64,000 nt of DNA, from the NCBI GenBank assembly GCA_026119855.1, contig JAOWBW010000865.1, positions 248,001 to 312,000 on the forward strand, written 5' to 3'. Of the stretch, positions 45,374 to 55,125 are shown in pieces. The notes under the pieces are model-generated. The model searched no databases and had not been told where the DNA came from. It saw only the letters and a program-made list of their open reading frames with translations. How positions within the stretch are numbered: the stretch's first letter is position 1; the number at the start of each line of letters is the position of its first letter. The DNA is from Campanula takesimana (lineage: Eukaryota; Streptophyta; Magnoliopsida; Asterales; Campanulaceae). The position numbers and the translations under genes were made by a program.

Positions 45374-46854
45374 TAGATATTCTCCTTTCTACCACTGATT
45401 CTTGGGTATTGGATACCGGATGTGGTTCTCACATTTGTCTAAATGTGCAGGGACTAAAGAATAGGAGACTGCTTAAAGAAGGTGAAGTAGATCTACGCGT
45501 GAGAAATGGAGCAAGAGTTGCTGCATTAGCCGTAGGGACTTATGAAGTCACTTTACCTTCCGGATTAATTCTTGTTTTGAACAATTGTTATTATGTTCCG
45601 GATTTAAGCAGAAATATTATTTCAATTTCTTGTTTGGATAATGAAGGTTTTAAGTTTCTTATTGAGAATAAGAAATTTTCTATTTATTTAAATGATGTGC
45701 TTTATGGTATTGCTAATTCATTTAATGGCCTTTATATCTTGGATGTCAAGAATGAAAATAATGACAATGTCTATCATGTAAATAAGAAATCTAAACCTAA
45801 TGATGTAAATCATACTTATTTGTGGCATTGCCGTCTCGGTCATATTAATGAGAAGCGTATCTCAAAACTCCATGGGGACGGACTTTTAGGTTCATGTGAC
45901 CTCGAGTCATATGATACTTGTGAGTCGTGTCTTCTTGGAAAAATGACTAAGACACCTTTTACCAAGTTGGGTGAAAGGGCAAGCGACTTATTGGGGTTGA
46001 TACATTCCGATGTATGCGGACCATTAAGTAGCAATGCTAGGGGAGGATTTCAATACTTCATAACCTTCACTGATGATTATAGTAGATTTGGGTATGTTTA
46101 CCTAATGAAACATAAAAGTGAAGCGTTTGAGATATTTAGAATATTTCAAAATGAAGTAGAAAAGCAACTTGGCAAAAGTATTAAGGCACTTCGATCAGAT
46201 CGTGGTGGAGAATACTTGAGTCAAGAATTTGATGATCATCTAAAGAATTGTGGAATAGTTTCACAATTGACTCCAACCGGAACACCACAATGGAATGGTG
46301 TGTCCGAGAGGAGGAATCGGACCTTGTTAGACATGGTTCGATCAATGATGAGTCAAGTTGATCTTCCAATATCCTTTTGGGGTTACGCCCTAGAAACCGC
46401 TGCTTTTACACTAAATCGTGTTCCAACTAAATCGGTTCAAAAGACTCCATATGAGATGTGGAGCGGAAAGAAGCCTTGTCTGTCTTTCATGAAGATTTGG
46501 GGTTGCGAAGCTTTTGTCAAAAGACGTCTCTCAGACAAACTTGCACACAAATCTGATAAATGTATTTTCGTGGGATATCCTAAGGAAACTAGAGGATATT
46601 ACTTTTACAACCGTGAGGACAACAAAGTGTTTGTTGCCCGAACTGGTGTCTTTCTAGAGAAAGAGTTTCTCTTCAAAGAAATCAGTGGGAGTAAAATAAA
46701 TCTTGAAGAAATTCGAGACCCAGAAAATAACATTGAACCAATAGTGAACAAGAACAAGAACCACAAGGAGTTGTGGAAACTGTTCAAAATACACAAGCAA
46801 CTCGCAGATCTAGTAGGTTACGATCCGAGCCCGAGAGATATGGATTTCTCGTAA
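45262..46854 (+). CDS. Copia protease and integrase
   Basis: The protease site is SWVLDTGCGSHIC (about residues 47-59). Integrase: zinc-binding part LWHCRLGHINEKRI, then CESCLLGKM; catalytic Asp in LIHSDVCGP; second Asp in ALRSDRGGEY; Glu in NGVSERRNRT; then the C-terminal GCEAFVKRRLSDK and FVGYPKETRGYYFY. All three catalytic acids are kept. The frame ends shortly after a one-base step near 46770. Frame preserved over 530 codons, consistent with recent activity. Confidence 0.93.
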   Translation: MFPLSRNWSLESNCKAFLEEQKKKKGSKAASTSGIYMIDILLSTTDSWVLDTGCGSHICLNVQGLKNRRLLKEGEVDLRVRNGARVAALAVGTYEVTLPSGLILVLNNCYYVPDLSRNIISISCLDNEGFKFLIENKKFSIYLNDVLYGIANSFNGLYILDVKNENNDNVYHVNKKSKPNDVNHTYLWHCRLGHINEKRISKLHGDGLLGSCDLESYDTCESCLLGKMTKTPFTKLGERASDLLGLIHSDVCGPLSSNARGGFQYFITFTDDYSRFGYVYLMKHKSEAFEIFRIFQNEVEKQLGKSIKALRSDRGGEYLSQEFDDHLKNCGIVSQLTPTGTPQWNGVSERRNRTLLDMVRSMMSQVDLPISFWGYALETAAFTLNRVPTKSVQKTPYEMWSGKKPCLSFMKIWGCEAFVKRRLSDKLAHKSDKCIFVGYPKETRGYYFYNREDNKVFVARTGVFLEKEFLFKEISGSKINLEEIRDPENNIEPIVNKNKNHKELWKLFKIHKQLADLVGYDPSPRDMDFS

Positions 46855-47630
46855 CGGATAGTAATGAGGTAGAAATCATTGAGAATGATGAACCATCAAC
46901 CTACCAAGAGGCGATGTCTTCTCCTGATTCGGACAAGTGGCTTGGAGCCATGGAATCCGAATTGCAATCCATGCAAGACAATCAAGTTTGGAATTTGATT
47001 GATGCGCCCGAAAGTGTAAAAACCATAGGATGCAATTGGGTCTTCAAGAAGAAGACTGACATGGATAGGAAGGTGCATACTTACAAAGCTAGGCTTGTAG
47101 CGAAGGGTTATAGGCAAGTTCATGGTATTGACTATGATGAGACCTTTTCACCCGTAGCAATGATCAAGTCTATAAGAATTTTGCTTGCCATTGCCGCATA
47201 TCATGACTATGAAATATGGCAGATGGACGTCAAAACCGCTTTCCTGAATGGAAAACTCCAAGAGGATGTGTATATGACACAACCAAAAGGTTTTGAACAA
47301 AATTCTAAGGTATGCAAATTGCAGAGATCCATCTATGGATTGAAGCAAGCTTCTAGAAGTTGGAATCTCCGTTTTGATGAATCGGTCAAAGAGTTTGGTT
47401 TCATCAAGAACGAAGATGAGCCTTGTGTATACAAGAAGATTAGTGGGAGCATAGTGCTATTCCTTGTTTTATATGTGGATGACATATTGCTCATTGGAAA
47501 CGATATTCCTACACTTCAGTCTGTGAAGACTTGGTTAGGAAAGTGCTTCGCAATGAAAGATCTGGTGAAGCCGCATATATTCTTGGCATTAAGATCTATA
47601 GAGATAGATCAAGAAGGCTACTTGGTTTAA
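46773..47630 (+). CDS. Copia reverse transcriptase (most of)
   Basis: Begins in the linker to RT (RRSSRLRSEPERYGF) and continues with KWLGAMESELQSMQDNQVWNL, CNWVFKKKTD, YKARLVAKGYRQVHGIDYDE, catalytic MDVKTAFLNGKL, SIYGLKQASRSWNLRFDE and the YVDD box (LVLYVDDILLIGND). All three catalytic Asp residues are present. A one-base step near 47562 moves the rest into the next frame. Confidence 0.93.
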   Translation: METVQNTQATRRSSRLRSEPERYGFLVTDSNEVEIIENDEPSTYQEAMSSPDSDKWLGAMESELQSMQDNQVWNLIDAPESVKTIGCNWVFKKKTDMDRKVHTYKARLVAKGYRQVHGIDYDETFSPVAMIKSIRILLAIAAYHDYEIWQMDVKTAFLNGKLQEDVYMTQPKGFEQNSKVCKLQRSIYGLKQASRSWNLRFDESVKEFGFIKNEDEPCVYKKISGSIVLFLVLYVDDILLIGNDIPTLQSVKTWLGKCFAMKDLVKPHIFLALRSIEIDQEGYLV

Positions 47631-48463
47631 GCCAAAGTACATACATTGACAAGGTCATTAGAAGATTCCGTATGGAAAATTCTAAGAGAGGCACCTTGCC
47701 CGTGTTACATGGAGTTTCTCTAAGCAAGACTCAATGTCCTAAGACAAAAGATGAGCGTGAGAAAATGAATGATGTTCCATATGCTTCGGCAATTGGGTCC
47801 ATCATGTATGCCATGATTTGTACTAGGCCGGATGTATCTTATGCTTTGAGCATGACAAGTAGATATCAATCCGACCCTGGCGAAAATCACTGGATAGCTG
47901 TAAAAGCGATTCTTAAGTACTTGAGAAGAACTAAAGACTCGTTTTTGGTCTATGGAGGAATGGAAGATGATCTCATTGTAAATGCTTACACGGATGCAAG
48001 CTTCCAAACCGACAAAGACGATAGCCGATCGCAATCGGGTTTTGTGTTTATGTTAAATGGTGGAGCTGTACGCTGGAAGAGTTCCAAGCAAAGTACAACC
48101 GCTGATTCTACAACAGAAGCTGAGTATATTGCTGCATCGGATGCTGCAAAGGAAGCTGTTTGGATTAAGAAGTTCATAATTGAACTTGAAGTGGTTCCTA
48201 GTATTGCTAATCCAATAGACCTTTATTGTGATAATAATGGTGCTATTGCTCAAGCAAAGGAACCAAGAGCACATCAGAAATCCAAACACATACTTAGGCG
48301 TTTTCATATCATTCGAGAGATCGTTGATAGGGGAGACGTAAATATATGCAGAGTACCTACTGATGACAATGTTGCGGACCCGCTAACAAAGGGACTTCCA
48401 CAAGCTAAACATGATGGTCATGTTAGGTCCATGGGTATTAGATACATGGGAGATTGGGCCTAG
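47531..48463 (+). CDS. Copia RT end and RNase H
   Basis: Continues the RT thumb (EAAYILGIKIYRDRSRRLLG, QSTYIDKVIRRF) and connection. RNase H follows: first Asp in AYTDASFQ, Glu in TTEAEYIAASDAA, Asp in LYCDNNGAIA, ending HIIREIVDRGDV and DPLTKGLP. The stop at 48461-48463 lies 14 bp before the 3' LTR, typical of Copia. Confidence 0.93.
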   Translation: MVRKVLRNERSGEAAYILGIKIYRDRSRRLLGLSQSTYIDKVIRRFRMENSKRGTLPVLHGVSLSKTQCPKTKDEREKMNDVPYASAIGSIMYAMICTRPDVSYALSMTSRYQSDPGENHWIAVKAILKYLRRTKDSFLVYGGMEDDLIVNAYTDASFQTDKDDSRSQSGFVFMLNGGAVRWKSSKQSTTADSTTEAEYIAASDAAKEAVWIKKFIIELEVVPSIANPIDLYCDNNGAIAQAKEPRAHQKSKHILRRFHIIREIVDRGDVNICRVPTDDNVADPLTKGLPQAKHDGHVRSMGIRYMGDWA

Positions 48464-48477
48464 GGCAAGTGGGAGAT
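48464..48477 (+). other. Polypurine tract of the young Copia
   Basis: GGCAAGTGGGAGAT directly before the 3' LTR; second-strand primer site. Confidence 0.8.
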
Positions 48478-50014
48478 TGTTGGTAGTGGTGCCCTAGGCA
48501 CGTTTAATAAACGTTGTAATTGTTATCATTTATTTCATATCAATAAAGAGATGTTTTGATTATTATTGTTGTTCATGTTTACTTATAATAATCCCCGTCC
48601 CTAGTACTTGTTAAGCACTAGTATAAAGGCTAAATGGTCATGGGATGATCATGTTAGATTTATGGGTACTTATTTGGAACAAGGTACTGGACATGACCCG
48701 CCGTATGAGATTTATGTCATGGTCTATGTCGAACATATATCTCATATTAGTTATGTCATTCGAATCCTTAGACATGAAGTTATTATAGTCTTCCACTTGA
48801 TGAACATTATGTTTGACATATTCAAACGCTACCTTTAACCGGGTAGTTATAAAGGGTATGATTGGCATAATCGGATTCCCGTTGGGAAGAATAATAAGCC
48901 AAATGGATTTGTCCCTCCACGGAGAGATGTTAAGCTTGGGCCTCTCGTAGGAATAATGTTGATGAAATGTTTGGCCGGACTCAAATGAATTGATTAGATC
49001 AATGTCATTTGGATTATCAACATATTCGGAATCGAGAAAGTATTGAACAAAACAAGTTGACTGTTTGACCATGACTTGTGTTCAATGACATCGTGGACAA
49101 AGGGATTATGACATATTCTAAAGGAATGCGAACTTGTATCTAGTTATACTATTTGGGTAGGTATGACGGTTTGCTAGAACCTAATCATATCTTATGGGAT
49201 CATGTTTGAGCCCATTGCCAACTTAGTGTAATCCTAGAGGGTCACACACAAATAGAACGAATCGTAAAGGACTAAATGGGAATTATGGAAAAATATCAGT
49301 GTTTGGCTCTGGCACGGTCGTGCGGCTTAAAATGGCACGGTCGTGCCATAAATCCAAACCAAGGCAAACCTATCGACATGATTGGCACGACCGTGCCAAA
49401 TTACCAAGCACGACCGTGCCGAAAATGGGCGGCTGGGGAATTCGCGCGGACTAGATGGCACGACCGTGCTAGATTGTAGGGCACGACCGTGCCAGTCAAG
49501 TCGGCCAGAATTCCTTGTTGCCTAATTTGGTGACGGGATTTAGGTTTCCTAAGTCCTTAAGGGTTAAGGATTATGACCTATTTAAGGATCCTTTTTTCAG
49601 CCATTAGACATGTTGTTGTGAGTGCCTCCATAATGTTTTGAGAGGTTATTTTCTTGTTCTAAGATCCCAAAAGTGAAGAACAAGAATATTCATAATTCCA
49701 TATAGTTCTTGCAATTGTGAAAGTGTGTTTCACAATTTGGTCTAGCAACCAAGATCAAGAAGTTGCTTGATATTCGTTCGTGGTGTGGATACCGTTAGAG
49801 GGTAAAGCTCATCATCTTCAAGGTTCGCGTTCTTGATTAAGTTTCAAAATCTCCACCAAGTTCAAAAGCTAGAAATCAAAATCATCAAGGGTTAGTTTTT
49901 CTGATATTCATCTTATATGTATTTGACTTAATCACATGAATGGATCTATGGCTTTGGGTTTCATTAAAAATTAAATGCTTTATTCCGCTGCGCATGTTAC
50001 TGCGAAACCCAACA
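48478..50014 (+). repeat. 3' LTR of the young Copia
   Basis: 1537 bp, about 99% like the 5' LTR, including the motif array (49311-49494). Confidence 0.95.
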
Positions 50015-50822
50015 AAAATTGCATAAGGGGGCCAAAAATAAAATGTTAGTGTATTTTTATTTTATATCTAAAAGGGGCAAAGTTCACTAAATTGCACTAA
50101 CACCCCTAACTTTTACAAAAAATTACACTTGTAAAAAAAAAAAAAAAAAAAAAAAAATCAAACGGGGGGCCGTGACCCCCGAAAGGGTGTACCTAGGTCC
50201 GCCCCTGCCTTGGAACATCCCTCCAAGATAGGATAACTATGTAATAAATGTATAGATAAATCCTAAGGATGTGTTCACACTTATTTTCACATGTGAGAAA
50301 TGCAAGTACAAATAAGGGGAGATCAACCTATAATGTGAACTAAATAACTAAATGAATCTAGAGGCAAAATGTAAATTCCCGTCTATGAATACCACTCTTT
50401 GATAAATCAGCCATAACTTCTGCTAGAAAACTCCGATTAAGGATCCGTTTGGTCCGGTAGAAACTAGAATTCCGTGGCTTTTCGAAAATATATTATAAAC
50501 CTTATTTGAGTGTCTAGAACATTCAGACGGCTTGTTGAAGTTGACCCAAAAATCTAGACAATGCTGAAAATACCAAACATGCTCAAAATGCCAAAAACAA
50601 CTTATCTAAAGACCATGGCCATGGAATGAACCATAAGTAGGCCATTGTTAGGGCTGAAAATCCACTTAAATAGTGGTAATTATTGAGTTTCCATATCTCT
50701 TTGTGTTGTCCCAACCATGCTCGCATCACCGCCTAAGTCCCGTTTAAACTCCGCCTAGGCGCTAGACCCTGCTGCGGCGCCTAGCGACCGCCTAGCGCTT
50801 TTTAGAACCTTGGTTTGAATTA

Positions 50823-51368
50823 ATGCTGAGACAATAATTTATTTGACTTTTAATAATCTAAATGAAAATCTGAAACTTGTTTTTAATTAACCATTATACA
50901 TATTATCAATAACAAGTTTTAGATTTTTATTAGGATAGTTAAAAGTATCCTAATATATTACCTTAAAGTTCATTCAAGCTAACAATGGTAAAACAAGGAC
51001 TAACTTTTTGGAACGGAAGTAGGGAGTAAAAGTTTGTGTACAATTTAGTTGACCATTTTTTGTGTCAACCTTGAACTCGCTATTTTTATGTCTTGACACA
51101 TGCATTACTTCTTCATCCACTACAAGAAAAATGACTTTTGGGGACGGACTTTGTGACAACCTTGAGACGGTGGTATAGAAGTTACACGTCAAAATATACT
51201 TGCATCCAAAGGGTTTCTGAAAAAGTATTTTTGTGACCCAAAGTATGTCACATGGAATGTCACAGTTTTTTTGTGGAATTTAGGAGCTAAACTTTCCCGG
51301 TAAAAAATCGTTTCTGACATAGCAATTTTGATTTATCACAAATTTCAGTAGTCACAAAAGTAATTTGA
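50823..51368. other. Unassigned AT-rich stretch
   Basis: Contains a scrap ACTACAAGAAAAATGACTTTTGGGGACGG (51119 on) that looks like one transposon end. Right of the hAT insertion (52471-52570) the sequence continues, so the hAT sits in an older repeat. No gene. Confidence 0.35.
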
Positions 51369-51376
51369 GCTGTCAC

Positions 51377-52462
51377 TAGAGCCGTCAATTCGGGACCGTC
51401 CCGCTATATATATGGGACGAGACGGGACAACATTTTCTTATCCCAAAAAAATGCGGGACTATTCGGGACGGGACTATTCGGGACGGGACTATTCGGGACG
51501 GGACGTCCCGCATTTTACAAAAGCCCAGCACCAATTAAAATTAACCGAAGTCCAATTTAAATTTAGCCCAAGTTGCAACAAACCCAATTCATTTCCAATT
51601 TTCCATTTTGCCGAGTCAAATCACCCCCCCCCCCCCGGTTCAATTCATCAGTCGACACTCATTGCTCATAGTCATTACTCATCTCATCAACTCACTAACC
51701 CTAATCCGCTCTAGCCGACCGACGGCTCCCACACCGACGGCGACGGCCATTAAATTTTCTAGCATTTGCGACGGCGACGGCCATTAAACTCCTAGTCCCT
51801 GCCTCAGAGCGAAACCTAGCTTCATCTCGCTGTGCAAGCCGCCGATCTTCGATCACCCTTCCGGCTTCCGGTAACCGTATACTCTCTCCGATTAAATTTT
51901 TCTCATCTCAACTGCTCGTACGTTTATTTCATTGCTTTGATTTTGTTATGAACTTGCAAATGTTGGGAATTTTTATTTTTATTTTTTTATTCTAAGGTTG
52001 ACAAATGTTGGGATTTTTTTTTTTTTTTTTTTTTTGTTGGGAACAAACTTGCTGGAACAAACTTCTTTTTTGTTGTTGTTGTTGTTGTTGTTGTTGTTGA
52101 TGGGAACAAACTACAAAGTAACAAACTTAGAAGCCTGGAAGTTCCAGGCTGGAAGTTCGAACTGGAAGCCTTACTAAGGTCCAGTCTCTGTACTCTTTTT
52201 TTGTTGTTGTTGTAAACATTGAATTATGTTAGAGTGGTGGCTTAATGTTTACTTAAACTTGAAAAATTGGCATTTATTGTGATCGGGTTATCGCGTCAAC
52301 TAATCCCGTGTTCGTCCCGTATTGTCCCGCGTCCCGAGGTGATTTGGGATGGGACGGGGAATCTCCGTCCCGCGTAAAATTAGGCCCGTCCCGTCCCGTA
52401 TAGATAGCGGGATAACATAGTTTTGTCCCGTCCCGTCCCGTTATCCCGAATTGACGGCTCTA
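51377..52462. mobile_element. Non-autonomous hAT element with 8-bp target duplication
   Basis: Ends TAGAGCCGTCAATTCGGG and CCCGAATTGACGGCTCTA are perfect inverted repeats; GCTGTCAC flanks both sides (51369-51376 and 52463-52470). Length 1086 bp. The left subterminal region has tandem GGGACGGGACTATTC units (51456-51505) and the right has CCCGTCCCGT words. A gene-like middle (51700-51900, CGACGG-rich) and a (TTG)n run (52071-52099) contain no recognised ORF. Confidence 0.93.
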
Positions 52463-52570
52463 GCTGTCACAGTAGTTTTATACGCGGCTAAAGTGAATAT
52501 TTAGCGGGAAAATAATTACTGCGACAAGCTAATTGATACCTTGGATGAGTATAGTAGTCACAAAGTTTTT

Positions 52571-53820
52571 ACCAGGATTTAATTTATTTATTTTTTCAAT
52601 GTTATCGGGATCACAATTTCAAAGATCGTGATTTCATTTTTCTTATACTATTCTTTAGGACCTTTTACTTATACTATTCTTTAGGACCAGTCCTTTCACT
52701 ACAAATTCATTTATTAACCACTTTAAGCTTCATACAAAATCAATTTAAATATGGGCCATCTAAAATTTGGGGCACTTTGGTCCTTTTTGTGGGTTGATTA
52801 AAACTTATTTGTAAGTATTTTATTAAAACACATGATAGTATCATACAGATTCTAATTCTCAACTTTATTTAAAATTGGTTTAAAGTTATATAAAAAAAAT
52901 TGAGTGCAAAGCAACAACAAAGGCTCAATATCAACACGATTCCCAGCTAAACGTGCACTAGGTCAACTTAATTAAACTTTTACTATAATTTTATGAACAA
53001 GGATACTTCTATATGCAATTATAAAAATTATTATTGTTTCATCGTTAAGAATATCTATATATATATAAAGACTCAAGTCATTAGAGCCCCTTTCTATTCC
53101 AGTTTCCCTCCAAAACTCTAACCTAGACTATATTTTGGTCAGATACATTAGCTCCAATTTTAATTGTCAAAAATACAATTATTACAAATCCCCAAAAGAT
53201 CTCTTTCTCGACTTTTCTTTGTCCTTAATAAGTCCCAGCATAATGAATATCAACATTAATAGTTTAATAGACAAATTAAATGATGCGTTTATATTGGGTT
53301 TTACTATTTACATATATTTTTTTATTAAAAAAATTGTGCAAAAAACTAAAATATTTAACTAACCAAATAATTATGAAACGGTAGTTACATACACATCATT
53401 TGTTTTTATTGTTTTTCCTCTGGCTTTTATTTTTCAAATATTATTGGATTAACCAATTGTTAGTATAGAAATGTCAAGTCAAAATATTACATTTCCTAAT
53501 TGTACAAACGAATCTACAAAAATATATTTTGATATATATCTAATCTGTTTTGTTAAAATGTATATCTAATCTTTTTTACCATGCTCTACTAATTTTTTAC
53601 TAATCTACTACAGTATTGATGTAGTAGCCTATTTTTCTTCTACATAGAGTCATTAATGTTTTTTAAGCATATCGTTATTATAGTTCTCTTAAAAGCTGAA
53701 ATTTTAGTGACCATTTTTTAAAAGAGTAATACTATAAGTTTAAATTTAAATGAGTGTTATTTAGGTGAACTTTCAAAAAAAAAAAAAAAAAAAAAAAAAA
53801 AGAAAAAAAAAGAAGTATTA
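52571..53820. other. AT-rich intergenic sequence
   Basis: No gene or element with clear ends. An A-rich run lies at 53777-53815. The 75-codon ORF at 53135-53362 is AT-driven and unlikely to be real. Confidence 0.45.
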
Positions 53821-53824
53821 TTTG

Positions 53825-53954
53825 AGACGGTCTCACACATGAGACGAGTCTTGATGAGAGAGGAAATGGGCTTGCACTGCCCCGCTCATAGGGGGCAAAC
53901 CAATTACTCTCTCAACGAGATCCGTCTCACATGTGAGAATGTCTAACACAAGTT
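53825..53954. repeat. GAGACGGTCTCAC MITE, diverged copy
   Basis: Left TTTGAGACGGTCTCACACAT, right near-inverse CCGTCTCACATGTGAGAATG; inner GCCCCGCTCATAGGGGGCAA hairpin shared with the copy at 54464. Confidence 0.7.
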
Positions 53955-54463
53955 TTTATCATAAAAAGCTGATAAATAAAATCATGGGAAAGTAGTTTAA
54001 AAAACTAAGATAATTAATTTATATTGAAATTAAGTTAATTTTTTGGGTAATAAATTATTTATTTATAGCTAAAACAATAAACAAATGGTTTCTTTTATTA
54101 TTTTATTTTTTCTAAAAGGCTATAAGATACTTTTTTTTCAAGAAAAACAATTTTTTAATAGTTATGCAAATAAAATGAGACAGTTATAATGATTATATTT
54201 TTTTTTCATTTATAAAAAAAATAAAAATTGGCCGTGCGTTTAACGCACGGGTGTTAGACTGGTTATTAATAATATCTTTTAGAATTGCATAGAGATAATT
54301 AGATTTCTATAATATTATGATTAAAGTTCAATTGAGTTGATACGAAAAGTCAAATTATACACTTTGATAAAAAAAAAAAAAAAAAAAAAAAGCTGGGGAA
54401 TATTAAAGTTAAAAGAAAGAGGTTTACAAAATTGGGTGTCTACCAAGAATTTTAAGTGGAAGT

Positions 54464-54599
54464 CTTGTGTGAGACGGTCTCACATATGAGACGGACCTTG
54501 CATGAGAAAATAAATTTCTTGCCGGACCCCGCTCATAGGGGGTAAATCGTCTACTCTCTCAAAAAAACCCATTTCACGAGTAAGACCGTCTCACACAAG
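54464..54599. repeat. GAGACGGTCTCAC MITE, better-preserved copy
   Basis: Ends CTTGTGTGAGACGGTCTCAC and GTAAGACCGTCTCACACAAG are inverted repeats. The 136-bp body contains CCCCGCTCATAGGGGG. Confidence 0.8.
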
Positions 54600-54835
54600 T
54601 TTTTGTCGAATTCTAAAGTTTATTAATAGTATTGTTTATATTGCATCAATAACAATCTTTACCTTTTCTTAGAAAATAACTTTTTTCATTTGTTCTTATC
54701 AAAATTTAATCAACTCCCCTTCGTTAGGAACCTTTGCCTTCTATTCATTTTGTTGAGAGCCTTATGCGATATTTGTATTTATTGTTGTGTCAATGTTTGA
54801 GATGCTTGGTTGGGAAATTATAGTCGACCTAAATG

Positions 54836-55125
54836 CATTACCGTGTCGTGTCTTCAACGCCAAATTTTTTCCATGTGGGAATTTTCTAAAGGCCATTGTT
54901 GGGCCGTGACCAAATTCTGCTTGGAGAAGCATTTGCGCATCATATGTCACTATTTGTAACGGCATTCAATGGAAAGTTGGTTCAAGGATGGGCTTCATTA
55001 AACAAGATGAGTTAGGCTTTTTCTTTGTGACGGACAGTTTGCGGTTGATTGCAAGTATTTGTAAAAATCTTCAACTTTGGGATGAGCCTCCGACAGTTGT
55101 GGACTGTCGTCTTATTTTAATTTGT
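54836..55125 (+). mobile_element. LINE ORF2 C-terminal remnant
   Basis: Translation with one internal stop gives LPCRVFNAKFFPCGNF, PNSAWRSICASYVTICNGIQ and WKVGSRMG, matching the conserved tail of L1-type ORF2 before the zinc-binding RVT region. No reverse-transcriptase core is nearby, as expected of a truncated, old copy. Confidence 0.65.

Larger units (their letters stand above)
41447..50014 (+). mobile_element. Full-length, young Copia LTR retrotransposon
   Basis: 8568 bp. LTRs 41447-42982 and 48478-50014 start TGTTGG and end CCAACA; AAAAT flanks at 41442-41446 and 50015-50019. The two LTRs differ at roughly 12-16 positions by eye (about 1%), so insertion was recent. Primer-binding site TGGTATCAGAGC at 42984-42995 matches initiator Met-tRNA; polypurine-rich CAAGTGGGAGAT precedes the 3' LTR. 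Domain order gag, protease, integrase, RT, RNase H is Copia. All catalytic motifs are present, but the coding region falls into five overlapping frames, each step equal to one missing base. A 1.5-kb leader (42996-44504) precedes gag. Confidence 0.95.
41407..50207. mobile_element. hAT-like element (CAGTGGCGGA family) holding a Copia
   Basis: Flanked by CCTTGGAA on both sides (41399-41406 and 50208-50215). Ends CAGTGGCGGACCTAG and the inverse of CAGGGGCGGACCTAG. Without the Copia only about 230 bp remain, a MITE-size element like those at 10519, 14176 and 26601. Confidence 0.85.
40934..50812. mobile_element. Outer Mutator-like element of a three-level nest
   Basis: Both flanks read GTTTGAATTA (40924-40933 and 50813-50822), a 10-bp duplication. 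The ends are inverted: GTGTTCTAAAAGACGCCCG at the left and the inverse of CAAGGTTCTAAAAAGCGC at the right. Both subterminal regions carry GCGCCTAGGCG-type words. Removing the inner element (41407-50207) leaves about 1.1 kb of own sequence. I see no transposase. Confidence 0.75.
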
